Both the position numbers and the translations under genes were made by a program. DNA of 64,000 nucleotides, taken from assembly GCA_021234155.1 (NCBI GenBank), contig JAJEKV010000010.1:12048359-12112358 (forward strand), in the 5' to 3' direction. This document shows positions 13,101 through 24,677 of this stretch, one piece after another (position 1 is the stretch's first letter; every line of letters starts with the position of its first letter). The DNA is from Isoetes taiwanensis (Eukaryota > Streptophyta > Lycopodiopsida > Isoetales > Isoetaceae). The notes under the pieces were generated by a model. The model worked only from the letters and a program-made list of their open reading frames with translations. It had not been told where the DNA came from and ran no database searches.

Positions 13101-15046
13101 ACATTTATCGCACGCAGTGGCGCCAAAATTGGGTCAATGCTCTAAAACTTTTCGGTTACCAGATCGTGTGTGTAATAAGGCACTGCAATATGCCAGTCTA
13201 GTTTTTAAATGTGGACAACTCCATTTGTCGCGTCATCTTCTCTGTCTATCCAGTACAAGCCTAAATTTATGCCACAGTCCAAAATCTCATGCTTTCGTCC
13301 TAATCTCTTCCTAGTTCCAGTCCAACAATCAACTAGTTATCAACATATCTTATCATGTTTCTGGACTTGGAAAAATTTGTTCCATGGCACATGACGCACA
13401 AAAAAGGTAAGCTTACTTACAGGCTTGAAAAATATTCAAATTTGGTTGAATAATCTCCTCCAGTTTCATTCTTAAAAGTTTCGCTTTGGTTGAAAGGTCT
13501 TTTGGTAGAAGCTGCATTTATAGGATGTAGTATCCGATTGCGCAAGATTTCCAAGTTTTATCTTTCATAGATATTACAGAAGTTCTCAGAAAGAGAAGCA
13601 TTCGTTAAGAGTACAATGCCTTAAGTGAGTAATAAATCAAGAGACAGAGAGTATGATTGTTTTAAGATTTCACACCTTGATCTTTAAAGATCCAAAACAA
13701 TGCATGTAGAGGATGTGCACGGGAAGGCGCTGAGCCAGAAATGGTCAGCAATCATTAAGAAGCAATGTCAATCTTCTCTTTGCCCGTTTGTTTATCATAT
13801 TTTGCACTATGTCATCCTTCCTATGCTTTTAATATTTTGCACATTGATCGATCTGATCATGAATTTCTACTGCTTGACAACCACATAGAAACATAAATTC
13901 TTTAGGAGAATTGGAGGAGGCAGTGTTGTCTGCTATAAAGGAATTACATAATTATCTTGTATAGACATCTCAGGATATCTGAAACCATGTGTTTCTTGCC
14001 TGGGTCAGTATCAGACCATAACTCTATGGTCTGAGAGTCTCCAGGCCATATCAGAGCTTTGCTGTCATTTGTGAGCATGTGCCATTACTTTATTAGCCGA
14101 AGTGACACTAGAGATCATAATTTTTGGGACATATCGTTCACTATGCATATAGACGTGGATTGTGGAAGTAATGGAACATGCATGATATTGGCCAGAATGC
14201 TCCTGTTACAGGCGAACCCATATCTCTGTAATTGCAGATTCTTACAAAACATAAGCACTTTGGATACAGGGCCGTTCTTTCCAGTTGTAAAATATGTTAG
14301 CCACCAAGAAGAATTATGAGCAGAGCCACACTATACTCCACAGAAGCCTCCTGGTCAACTGAGCACAACACGGACCACGTTATTGTGGCACTTTAACATC
14401 TTAAAATATAACAAAAGTTTTGAAATGCAAAGGCTGCATTGTATGAACCAACAACATGGTACAAAATGACTAACAGGCGTACACCTGGCCTCTGCAGGAT
14501 GAGAAAGTAAGAAAAGCACCAAAGCAAAGTAAACATTGGATACAGAACACAGAACTCTGCATAAACAAGTAGCCATATTACCTTTCCTTGTTGACAGCAT
14601 TAACTTGGCTTCGTGGCTGACTTAAATTCATACACTATCGAAGCAGGCAATGGACGGCAAAGAGTTTCAACTCACAGAAGTACATCATCTGTAATAGGCA
14701 CTGACCATTCTTGCTTGACAAAGAATCTTTGGATAATTTTTTGAAATACTTGCCATCCATGGCTACAATGCTAGTCAGTGGTGCTGAGGCAGAAACCAAA
14801 TGTGAGTACTATGATAAGTTCCGTTTTTTTTTTTATTAAAAGCTGCTCCTACTTATGACAAAGAAACACGACTGTTGTGCATTGCACCATGAAAGAGATG
14901 GCAGCACAATGTTCCCACATCAAGGAACTGATTATTTTCATGTCAATTACACACTTTCCAAAATCACAAAACAGTACTACACGAATATGAGCCGGAAATA
15001 CGAAACTAGTAATACCCGCAGCATGCATCTGCGGTGATACTCAATT
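10200..15046. other. AT-rich intergenic stretch without recognisable gene
   Basis: Nothing longer than about 90 codons is open and no motif stands out. The short frame at 10383-10577 has reasonable composition but no identifiable domain. A TCCA/TCTA simple repeat lies near 12830-12852 and a 42-bp tandem duplication at 12671-12755. Confidence 0.5.
12671..12755. repeat. 42-bp tandem duplication
   Basis: Two near-identical units begin at 12671 and 12713, each starting ATAAGCCAATGG and ending ATTGTATTAGAG, with about two substitutions between them. This is a recent local duplication with no evident function. Confidence 0.85.
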
Positions 15047-15052
15047 TTTATT
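15047..15052 (-). terminator. candidate polyadenylation signal for the TCP gene
   Basis: AATAAA on the minus strand (TTTATT on plus), about 355 bp beyond the TCP stop codon, in AT-rich sequence. The distance is normal for a plant 3'UTR. The cleavage site itself cannot be read from sequence. Confidence 0.35.
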
Positions 15053-15326
15053 ATCCTCATTGTGATGTAAAGAATGAACATGGTACATTACATTTGCTTA
15101 TGAGCTTAAACCCTTCGATAGGGCCAAATGAATAGTAATTAACATACAGGCCTGAATAAGAAGAAGAAGATGAAGAAGGAAGAAAGAAAAGAAGAAAATT
15201 TGGTAAAGCTACCATATGGATGCATACTGCAATTGTTTTGTGGGAATGATAGCTCGTGATCCACCAAAAACTGCAAAATCTGTGAGATGATTTGGCAAGA
15301 AGAACATAACCATGTTGAACTGGCCA

Positions 15327-15385
15327 ATTACTGAGAAGCAGTAAGATCATATCACCCTGTTGATGACTAGCAGAATGAAGAACAG
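15327..15385 (-). repeat. partial duplicate of the TCP coding end, located in its 3'UTR
   Basis: The ~60 bp at 15327-15385 align with 15406-15464 (the last codons and stop of the TCP gene) at a 79-bp offset, with a 1-bp gap and few mismatches. Shared landmarks are ATTACTGAGAA, GATCA and TCACCCTGTTGATGAC. The stop codon region is thus present twice in tandem, with the translated copy upstream on the minus strand. Confidence 0.8.
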
Positions 15386-15406
15386 AATTATATCGGGTTT
15401 AATCGA

Positions 15407-16993
15407 TTACTGAGAACCAGTATGATCACTGTCACCCTGTTGATGACCAGCAGAGCCAAGAGAATCCTGATTTTCTTGGCTAACACTTCTGTTATAAGCA
15501 TTCAAAGCAGCAAACATGCCAAGATGAGATTCAGAACCACCCAACCCTAAACTCTGCTGGGAGCCCTGTTGAAGAAGCATGGAACCAAGGGGCATATGGT
15601 GGCCAAGATGGTCAAGCCCAACTCCGGCGATGGGACCAGCCAGATTAATCCTAGGCATAAGAGTCATACCTGGAGCCATAACCTGAGGCAAGAGCTGGGC
15701 GGAAGACTGGTTCGAATTAGAGCCGCTGCCGCCAGTTCCAAGCTGAATATTTGTGTTTGCCAATCCGCCCATCCGGTACATGGCCCCGGCCGAAGCCGCG
15801 GATGGAAAAGCCCAAATTTGATCCGTCGGACCGGCCATAACCGATTGCCCAGAAGCGCCTGCGGTCATGGGAAGCATCCAAATTGTGCCCTGCATTGGCC
15901 CGCTGTTGGCAGCCATAGCCGCTGGGGCAACCGCCCACATTGCAGCCGGCATCAAGCCAGCGGCGCCGCCCGCTTGCATGGCTCCGCTATTTTGCCCCGC
16001 CCCTTGCATCTGCCTAGGCCTGGGCGGTGCTCCAGATCTGCTCTGAATTGGGTCTGGATCATCTTTCAATCTAGAAAGTAGAGTCGGCCCTCCTGCCCTC
16101 GCCCTTTTCCTTAATTTTTCCTCCGACCCATCTCCGTGGTCTAACCCATCGCCGGATTCAGCTTGATGGGCTTCAGCATGAAACCCCATAAAACTGTGCC
16201 CTGCCATAGCCATTTGTTGCTTGCTTGCTTCCATGTTGCTGTTTTCCCATTCTGCCCTAGCTCTTGCCTGTTCAATTCTACTCGTAACCAAATCCCTATC
16301 ACTCTGTGTCAATCCGGCGAGGCCTATTGATCCTTGAAGAGGCGCAAGCCTGCTTAAACTACTGCTATGGCTTCTGTGATGTGTTAAAAGACCAGCTGAT
16401 GTTAATGCAAGGGCTGGAATAGTGCCAGTACCTGTTGCAGCGATGATTTCCCTTTCCGCGTGATGAAGCAACCATTCAATTGTTTCTCCGTCTGATTTGT
16501 GACCCAATTCTCTAGTCAGTTGAAAAATCCTAGCCGCGCAAGTAGCAGGCATTCTTATTCTCCGGCCCCTTCCTTCTACCTTGATATGCCGGTCCTTCGT
16601 AGAGGATCTCTTTGGTGGGGGCTTTTTAGGAGCTCCTGCAGCGGCAGATTGATCGGGTTGATCTTCTGGAGCCTTTGAACCAGAACCCACTTCTAATGCA
16701 TCAGTTTTCTGAGAAATCTGCTGTTGGGCCCTCGGCAGACTGGTATAATCTGGTTGGGAAAGTCCGGTGGAAGCCATAGCCGAGGAGCTTCCATCGACCT
16801 GAGAGTTTGAGCTTCCTCCTCCACCCATTGCGGCCATGGCCTGAGCTAAAAAACCTGTAGAAAGATGGGGCTCCTGCTGCTGCTTGAAATGATCTAAAGC
16901 ACGGGAAGAGAGGCCATATCCTGTACTCCTGAACTGTGCAGGCAAACTGTCTCCGGAATCGGATTTACTGAATCCATGGCTGCCCGAGTCCAT
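15407..16993 (-). CDS. class I TCP transcription factor (PCF / TCP14-TCP8-like)
   Basis: Encodes 528 residues without interruption. The TCP domain lies at about residues 128-187: basic region with [20 protein letters not shown], helix [14 protein letters not shown], helix [19 protein letters not shown], then ATGTGTIPA. The basic region is of the short class I type. Such proteins bind GTGGGNCC-like sites as dimers in the nucleus and regulate cell proliferation, germination and hormone responses. Further class I landmarks are MWAVAPAA (352-359), [10 protein letters not shown] (371-380) and [12 protein letters not shown] (491-502); a KLRKRARA basic patch lies at 293-300. The rest is Gln/Ser/Gly/Ala-rich and probably disordered. 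The frame stays open upstream to 17134, but I chose the ATG at 16993 because a splice acceptor lies between the two and the upstream segment ([17 protein letters not shown]) does not look like TCP sequence. Relative to the usual domain it has HIKVEG for HTKVDG and HHAEREI for QQAEPAI. Intronless coding is typical of the family. This is the only intact cellular gene found here. Confidence 0.95.
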   Translation of the reverse strand: MDSGSHGFSKSDSGDSLPAQFRSTGYGLSSRALDHFKQQQEPHLSTGFLAQAMAAMGGGGSSNSQVDGSSSAMASTGLSQPDYTSLPRAQQQISQKTDALEVGSGSKAPEDQPDQSAAAGAPKKPPPKRSSTKDRHIKVEGRGRRIRMPATCAARIFQLTRELGHKSDGETIEWLLHHAEREIIAATGTGTIPALALTSAGLLTHHRSHSSSLSRLAPLQGSIGLAGLTQSDRDLVTSRIEQARARAEWENSNMEASKQQMAMAGHSFMGFHAEAHQAESGDGLDHGDGSEEKLRKRARAGGPTLLSRLKDDPDPIQSRSGAPPRPRQMQGAGQNSGAMQAGGAAGLMPAAMWAVAPAAMAANSGPMQGTIWMLPMTAGASGQSVMAGPTDQIWAFPSAASAGAMYRMGGLANTNIQLGTGGSGSNSNQSSAQLLPQVMAPGMTLMPRINLAGPIAGVGLDHLGHHMPLGSMLLQQGSQQSLGLGGSESHLGMFAALNAYNRSVSQENQDSLGSAGHQQGDSDHTGSQ

Positions 16994-17035
16994 GCTACAC
17001 CCGAGACCCCTTTGCAGAATAACTCTGTCTACAGG

Positions 17036-17058
17036 CTGCAAGAGACATAGAAAAATGT
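17036..17058 (-). other. probable 3' splice site of a 5'UTR intron of the TCP gene
   Basis: The minus strand reads CATTTTTCTATGTCTCTTGCAG, a pyrimidine-rich tract ending in CAG at 17036, 43 bp before the ATG at 16993. This suggests the leader is spliced and the in-frame upstream ATG at 17134 is intronic. I could not place the donor with confidence; the leader probably lies within 17.2-18.0 kb. Confidence 0.45.
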
Positions 17059-18069
17059 AAGACGGAAATGACCAACACAGTAATTCAAGCCTTGCAGCCC
17101 CTTTCAACAGAACCCATTCATAACCCATGAGCAAATGGCCTGTTTCTGCCTGCTACAAGCAGGCCCGAATACGCCGTCCTCCATAGCCAACCACTGTTAT
17201 CCTTGCTCCTGCGGTCCTAGCTCTAGCCTTTTCATCTGGGTAAAATAGTTTAGATTTCCCAAAATTTCGGTTTAGTTTTTGCAATTTCCCAGCTCAGGAC
17301 CTCTGCCATGCATCATACTACAGCGGCAGACTCGCCCAACAGTGAATTTGGCCTCAAAATTCTTCTTAACCCGTCCGCACAGTATCCCCAAGTTCGCAAA
17401 TTCAAGCAGCAGCACTAAATTGTAAATTGGGCAGATTCCAAAGACGCGATTGAATTAGAATTAGAAGCAAGAGCAGAAGGATGAAGCAGAAGAAGAATAA
17501 GAAGCGGATTGAAGAGATATGAATATGCTGCAGCGGCAGGGCGTGCAAGCACTCATTTGGGGGACCCAACAGCCATGGCCAACAAAACAAAGCACCCACC
17601 ACAGGATTTTGGCCTACAGGCTCTTATCCGGTAGCTAAAAATTTGTGAGATTCACAAAACCCCACCACGAAATTGATAAAAAAAAAGGGAACAAGTCGCA
17701 AGTCCGGCAGTCCGGCCCCATAGCCATGGCCAGAGCCATAGCCATAGCCTTCTTATTCTTCCGTCTCGGGATCTGCCCGTCCTCGGGCCCGTCACTGGGG
17801 CCGTCAAGGCCGTCGCGGAACAGAGGAGGGCGTGTGGGCAACGGCTTGATGACGACGATGGGGGTGCGGCACGGACGTGGATTGTGGGCCGTCCATCATG
17901 CGGGGCAGTGAGATGGGACCAAGGATCTAGCGCCCGTCCTTGCACTGCCACGTGGTGGTGGAAAAGGGATCGTTTGCGGCTTTGTGACGTTTTGGTGATG
18001 TAAGAAAAAAAGCAACCGTAGGACCCGCCCCCCGCCTGTCTTTTTTTGCCCCCTTTTTTTTCCCCTTGG

Positions 18070-18078
18070 TTTTATAAT
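18070..18078 (-). promoter_or_regulatory. TATA-like element upstream of the TCP gene
   Basis: ATTATAAAA on the minus strand. It is the clearest TATA-like motif in the ~1 kb before the TCP leader. A G-box core (CACGTG) lies nearby at about 17950, downstream of it. Functional assignment is inference from position only. Confidence 0.25.
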
Positions 18079-18550
18079 TTCGTTGAAGGCCGCGTGCGCT
18101 GGTTTTGCACAAATTGCACATGCTCAACTCGAAAATATCACAGCCAGACTTTGCCACAGAACCCTTAAACTATTACCCTTGTAACTCCATGGTTTCAACA
18201 TTTCATGTGCTGCCTAATTTCACCACCATGGTTTCAACCTTTCAAGTGCTGCCTCAAGTTCTTGCATAGTGTCTTAATCATTTTTTCCTGTTTCAATGTT
18301 TCTACACTATCCGATTTCTTCTTGTTCAGCGAAGCGACTTCGTTTCATTGTCTAATTATAAACCTTGCCCGAAAAAAAGGGGATAATAGAGAGTAGCATG
18401 TCGTTCTCTATGGTTGATTCGAAGGTCATCCGCATGGGTCTCCCAGTAGCATGATGGTAACATGACAAGCATAATTGCCCAAGCCCAGAGAATACTACTA
18501 CTTGCTACTGTCATAAACTTAAACATGCCACACTCTTCCAGCTATCTTGG

Positions 18551-18632
18551 CCGCCAACACTATGCCAACAACATAATAATGTTTTAGATAGCCGCCAACT
18601 CTATGCCAACAACATAATAATGTTTTCCGGTC
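18551..18632. repeat. 41-bp tandem duplication
   Basis: Units beginning at 18551 and 18592 share CCGCCAAC(A/T)CTATGCCAAC and a following ACATAATAATGTTTT. Recent local duplication in non-coding sequence. Confidence 0.8.
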
Positions 18633-18794
18633 ATGTTGTTAGGAGCTAATGATAAACCGAGAAATTATGAATTTGGAGTTTGGATAACTATCGCAAGTGG
18701 TATACCTCAATGTTTTGACTCATTGTTCTCCGTCTTCGAGAATATCTTATTATTGAGGCCCATCAAAATGTCAACCAAGAAATAAACGTAGAAA

Positions 18795-19115
18795 ACATAG
18801 ATTGAGAACACAAACATGATTCTTATATATTTAGCCTAAATATTTGGTTGTCCCCAAAGCTTTAAGCATGAAACCAAATGAAGAAAAATAAGGACAACTC
18901 TAAACCTATAAGATAACGCGGTATGGCAATGCTATGGGTTACAACTTAATTGATAAAAACATAGATTGCGAACACAAACATGATCCGCATGATATATCTA
19001 GACTAAAAAGTTGGTTGTTCCCAAAGTTGTGAAATGAAGAGAAAATAAGGACTACTCTAAACCTATCAGATAACATGGTACGAAAGACTATGGACAACTC
19101 AATTGATAAAAATAT
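18795..19115. repeat. ~164-bp tandem duplication
   Basis: Two diverged units start at 18795 and 18959 (ACATAGATTG(A/C)GAACACAAA…). Both contain TTGGTTGT(C/T)CCCAAAG and CTCTAAACCTAT. Copies differ by scattered substitutions and indels, so this is an older event than the 41-bp duplication next to it. Confidence 0.75.
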
Positions 19116-22100
19116 AGTAGTGATTGTAGACAACAAGCTTGGAAGTAAGAGCTTTTGAATCTGACTTAATCCATAACTTACACCAAACCCTAATGTGAAC
19201 TCATTTCGTCATCTAATTATGCATTATCTCCACAAATCTAAAAATATTCTTAGAAAAGTAGTAAAACATGTTCATTGTTACTAAGAGAAAATTTATTTTT
19301 TTCTCCTGTCAAGCAACAATTCTTTAAGGAAAGAACTTTTGGCATCTTAAGGCATCTATGAAGATATAACGTCTATAATTTTTTGTTCTTTTTCTAATGA
19401 TCAGTTTTTTTTTTTTTTTTTTTTTTTTTTTCAAATAGTAGGCTTGCCTACCCCCTTCCCCCTTCCCAACAACAATTTCTCCAATTTCAACCTATCCATG
19501 TTGCAGTTCACCGCAATATATTTCAAAGTACACCGTTAGATCTTCAAATTTCGAGATCCACGGCCCAGGAAATTAGAAATGTAGAGAAATTCACTTGGTC
19601 TATCCTCGATGTCCATGGATCTCCCTACTTGAGCAACTTTATGAATTTCAAAAGCTGGAACTGATACTGAAAATTCCATCGAATGCCCACTTTACCTTCA
19701 CAATGGCATATCTTGGTGATCTCCTTTATATGTATATATGGAATTTTGCTCACAAAAACTAGGTAAAATCTCTGCCCTTGGTGGTCTTACGATAATGACA
19801 TCCATAAGGTATGTGCAAATCAAGCAGCGTTGTTGGATGGAAAGCAAATCCATGTTTATATATAGAGATCAGATCTTGTAGCAAATAAAGGTCATTTTTC
19901 TTGTTGTGAATGATTGAGTTCTCCAGAGCAGTTCACAAGTTTAGCAGCGGCCTGGCCACCTCCACATTAGAACAGTATTTCTTCTACGTTTTGGAACTTC
20001 CAGCAAATTGAACAAGGTGTTATAGAATAAATTATTCATTTGTCATTTTGCATGAAGCATCCTAGTTATCTTTCTCACAGAGATTGGAGTTTTAGTGACT
20101 TATATTTCACGTCGATATGCAATTATTTTATGACAGCACTTAAGTAGGTTTTCTTGATCATATAGATAGCGCAACATGCTCTACCATCTACTTATCGTTT
20201 TTAATGCTTAATCACCTCAGTTCTGGAGTAATGCAAAGAACCATGCTGTTATAACATGCTCCCTTTGTTCTATGCCATACTGTTTTCCTGAGGAACATCA
20301 GCTTTTGGCTCCCACCTACTATAATGCAGAATATTGAACTCGTTATATATATGGATTGTTTTCATTACTTACTCTAATTAAATAGGTCATAGGCAGCATT
20401 TTTGCTTCCATCACAGAATTAGAAATTCTCAGCATTATAAGTATTCAAATTTTAGGGCAATTCATAAATGCAAACCAAAGGTACTTCACTCATCTAGAGC
20501 TTTTATTGACATTATGTTTACCTTTGGTTGAAGACTGCCAAGTTGATCTAATCATTCATTATATAGGATTCAAAAGATAAAAGTAGGGGCTATGATTCTA
20601 GTGGAAACGAAACAAAGCACTTGTAAGTAAATCATTAATTGAAATAGCCACGAAAAGGTATATGGCATCTCTAGTTTTATTTCCTAAGTGATTTGGTAGA
20701 ACATGTGCTCGTAACAATAAGAATGTAATACACTAACAGTATGCAGAGGCTAGCAAGGCGGAGAGCATACTTAGGAACAAGTGATCATCACACTAATTTT
20801 CGAGGTCTAGTTTTTTATTTACATCAATTTTTTGAATAAAAAGATGGGAGGGCAATCTTTGTTGCTTTGTCTTTCTTATTTCCTTTCTGGAATGCATCCT
20901 GAAGCAAGTACGTTAATGTATATATTACATTAACAGGGCATGGCTGAACTTGTAGAAAAATGTTTCTATACAAGGTTGGTTCTTATTGCGATCCTGTTAT
21001 GCCACTACAGATGATGCAAACTCGACATGTTTTGTCTAGGATGCTGGTTGTCTATTTGGTTAATTACTTAGAACTATATAGAACTTATATTTGTTGAATC
21101 CAAAAATTACATGTGTCTTTCGAGTGTACCCTATATGCAATTGAAACATTTCATATGCACAGGGGTATGTATCACCCTGTTGATGGACAAAATATACATA
21201 CGCCCGTACATGTGTGCTATACATGTGTACAATGCGCTTCACAACCTTTGGTTTAATCCTGTATTTGAAACTGACGGTTAATAAACTTGCTAGAAAACAA
21301 GTCGTGCTAAAACTAGCCAAGATCGTCTGAAACTGACATTCAACGGTTTGAGCCTACCTTTGGACACCCTGCACAAATATCAGCAAAAATAACCTTGGGC
21401 GGGGGGGGGAGGGTGGGAGGGTTTGGGAGGTTTAATATAGAGCCAACATTATAGAGCCAACACAACATAGCTACACATGTGTTTGATGTTTATCTAGGAT
21501 TGAACCATGATTATCAAATTATTGACCACCTGCCACTACAAATTCACGAGCAAGTAAGTATGTCAATAACCTCAAAACAAAGAGAATTTGATTACCTTGG
21601 AGAAAAGGGAACATGAATGATTGCACAGGGTTTTGCAAACCCTCGGTTCTTTTCGACACTAGAGAAAAGATAAGGCTCTCATGTGAAAAGACCTATGTGG
21701 GCACAAAAGAAAGTAAGCATGTGCCTTATACAATGTTAAGTAAAAGAGGGGCTCAACATGCATGCATTGCATATATATATGGCATGCATGCACCATGTGC
21801 ATGTAATACATGTAGATGTGCATGCCAAAACCATAGAATGGGGATGCAAACTAACTAAAAATACACCACCCGCTTTAGAAATACTACTGGCATACCCTGA
21901 CACAAATATAACAACACAACCATGGGCAAACTATAGCAAAATGGTCGTATATTTATACATTTTGCGCAATGAACCATTTTTTGTGATATTCAAAGGCATA
22001 CAACTATTATTATTATTGTTTTTTCCTCATATTGGCTATGATTATGTATCTTCTAAGGTCTGCAAACAGATGATAAAATGGAGTGATTTACTCTCTTGAT

Positions 22101-22160
22101 TGGAATTTCTAATTGGATATTGGTTTGATGTTTCTTTCCTTTTTCTTTCTCTTAAAATAT
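19116..22160. other. AT-rich intergenic stretch without recognisable gene
   Basis: No supported gene. It contains a run of 27 T at about 19405-19431, a G-rich run near 21401, and a GCATGC/CATGTG-rich patch at 21750-21825. A 16-bp match to the end of the TCP gene is at 21170-21185. Confidence 0.5.
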
Positions 22161-22189
22161 AGATGCAAGCATGAGGGAATGGCCGCAAA

Positions 22190-23108
22190 TCCTCAAACAG
22201 AGCCCATGGCAACTGAGCCGGAATTGCTGGCTTCCTAAACACAATAGAGTGGCGTAGCGACTGTGGCAACAGAGCCAATCCTGGGGATTGTTGCTCCTGC
22301 AACAACTGCCAGATGAATTTCGACACCAAAACCTTTGTGTGCAAGGACACATCAAGCATACCTAAGCCCCCCGCCTTTCTGGGACGCACACACTTCCACC
22401 ATGCGACCTTCACTGTAGCCCCCTCCTCATGTCCTCCCCAAACAAAATTGCGAATGGTGTTATCCAACTCCTTAACCACACTTTGTGGCGCAAGTATGCA
22501 GGAGGCTGCATAAACATGAGTGCTACAGAGCACTGACTTGGCTATCAGAATCCTACCAGCCATGGTGAGTTTACTTCCCCTCCACCAGTTCAGATGCTAC
22601 TTAAGATTCTGTAATGTCTCCGCCCAAATTGCCCTAGCATTAATGTCCAAGCCAAATGGTATGCCTAACAGTTTGGCAGCTGTGTGTGGCGGTGTAAGAG
22701 CCCAGGGAAACTGACTCAACCACGCAGGAGGAGGTTCCTCCAAGTACCCACATGGCCGAAAGCACTTCGACCCGGTTAAGCAAGCACCTTGAAGAAAGAA
22801 AAGGCATCCAAAATATTCTTGGTCTGCCCGGAGATTGGACTCATCTCGCATGAAGAAAGAGGAATATATCATCCGCAAAATTGATTGCAAACCCATTGCG
22901 ACCCATCATCCATCACGAGACCTTGCACCACATTGTCGCAATCGCCACCACACCAAAAGTCTGCGAGAGCTTCCCGACACTATAGTGAATGGGAAAGGGG
23001 CCAACGACATCCCCGCCTAATGCCTCGCCCACGTAGAAGATTGAAGAGGTCTCACCCTGACACCACACTGTCGCCCTAGCAGACACGTGCAGCTTCATAA
23101 CCGTTTCC
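22190..23108 (-). pseudogene. LINE (non-LTR retrotransposon) reverse transcriptase fragment
   Basis: Minus-strand frames read, in order: LHVSARATVWCQGE, GVVAIATMWC, FAINFADDIF (the catalytic FADD at 22868-22879), LQGACLTGSK, PHTAAKLLGIPFGLDI and LTMAGRILIAKSVLCSTH, then NTIRNFVWGG and KVAWWKCVRPRKAGGLG. This is the fingers/palm to thumb order of plant L1-type LINE RT, including the LAGR and WGG signatures after the palm. Several frameshifts are present and neither the endonuclease nor a poly(A) tail is visible, so it is a fragment. Its 5' edge lies against the truncated RNase H of the copia element at about 23105-23110. Confidence 0.8.
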
Positions 23109-24660
23109 CTCAGTATTAATATAGTCAACCGTAATTATTCCCTTTCCAATCAGATCTCTGATAAAATGAACATGTAGTTCTATATGCTTTGTACGTTCAC
23201 GCAATGCAGGATTTCTCGTTATTGCTAGACAACTTAAACTGTCAGTGAATAAAACAGTAGGCTCATTCATCATTCTTCTTACCCATGCAACTTCCCTTGC
23301 AGCTAGAGAGGTAGCATTATATTCTTCTGCATAAACATGGATATACAACCCTGCTTTTTACTTCTCCATGATATGGTACAACCTCCAACTTGCAAAATGC
23401 ACCCTGAAGTTGATTCTGTTGAGTCCAAATCTCCTCCCCGATCTGCATCTGAGTATGCAATCAATGTAAGATCTTTGTTTGACAATGTCAGCCCTTCATC
23501 TTGAGTTCTCGTTAAGAACCTTAGTACTCGTTTGGCTGCAAGCCAATGTACCTTAGCTGGATTATTACAAAATCTGCTTAATAAGTTAACACTGAAGGCA
23601 TTGTCAGGTCTGCTACAGCTTGCCACATATAGAAGACAACCTACAAGTTCTCTATATGGATAATTCTTCATTTCTTTTATTTCAGTTTCTGTTTTGGGAC
23701 TTAAATCAGAAGATAACTTCTGTCCTGTTACTAGTGGAGACTTCACACTATTGCATGTAATCATACCAAACTTTCTGAGCATATTCTGAATGTCTTCACT
23801 TTGAGTCAATGTTATTCTCTTGAGCTTTCGATCTTTATGTACCTCAATACCAAGGAATTTTTTTAGAGGTCCCAAGTTTGACATTTTGAACCTGCTACTC
23901 AAGACTTCTTTATAATGCTTCAGAATTGTCATCCACATATAATGCAATAATGCAAAACAGGTCATTCTCTCTATAAACATACAAATTACCATCATTTGCT
24001 AGTTTTATGAAGCCTTGCTCTTTAAGAAAACCATCAACGCATAAGTACCATTGTCTAGATGATTGTTTTAAATCATACACATCTTTTCTAAGCTTCTATA
24101 CCATATCTTTTCCAACCTCAAACCCTAGTGCTTGCTGCATATATATCTCTTCATTCAAATCAACATTCAAAAAGGCGGTATTCACATACATGTGATGCAT
24201 TTCGAGATCTAATGTATTGGCAAAGGCAAGAAGTATTCTTAGACTGGTTAGTTTTACAATGGGAGAGAATGTTTCATCATAGTCAATCCCCTTTTTCTGA
24301 GAGAATAACCCTGTGCACTAGCCTTGCCTTGAATTTCCTCTCTCCATCATTACCAATCTTAACTTTTTATACCCATTTATTGCCCACAATATTTCTGTTT
24401 TGAGGTTTTTTAACCAGATCAAAAGTTTCAATCCTTGCAAATGATTTCATTTCCTCTTCCATAGATGTTTTCCAGCTTTCTGAGTTCTCTCCATTAATTG
24501 TTTGATCATAGTCTTTAGGAATTTCAGGTTCTAAGATTGCTATTATTTCACTTATATCTATTCTTTCTTTCTGCAATCTTCTAGATGTGCCTTCATCAGT
24601 ACTCCCATATTTATGAATGTCCAGTCCTTTAAGACCTTCATTTAATTTTTCAACTTCCAC
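23109..24660 (-). pseudogene. copia reverse transcriptase / RNase H
   Basis: The RT N-terminal part at 24367-24660 contains ESWKTSMEEEMKSF and NRNIVGNKWV, the usual copia RT entry. The catalytic YVDD is intact at 23928-23939, though in a different frame from its flanks. Then follow LGPLKKFLGIEV, YRELVGCLLYV, RPDNAFSVNLLSRF, AAKRVLRFL, STSGCILQVG and SWRSKKQ. RNase H has LAAREVAWVRRMM, LFTDSLSCLAI and KHIELHVHFIRD, ending at VDYINTEGN; the usual ADxFTKxL tail is missing because the LINE sequence begins there. Confidence 0.85.
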
Positions 24661-24677
24661 ATTCCTCTTCTTCCTTG

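Noticed and set aside
15569-16081. 170-codon plus-strand open frame opposite the TCP gene
   Set aside because: Antisense shadow of GC-rich TCP coding sequence; no motif of its own.
17645-17951. Overlapping open frames upstream of the TCP gene
   Set aside because: GC-rich leader/promoter DNA, open on both strands, with low-complexity peptides and no motif.
21750-21825. GCATGC/CATGTG-rich patch as seed-type RY regulatory element cluster
   Set aside because: No gene nearby whose promoter it could be; alternating purine-pyrimidine sequence is a simpler explanation.
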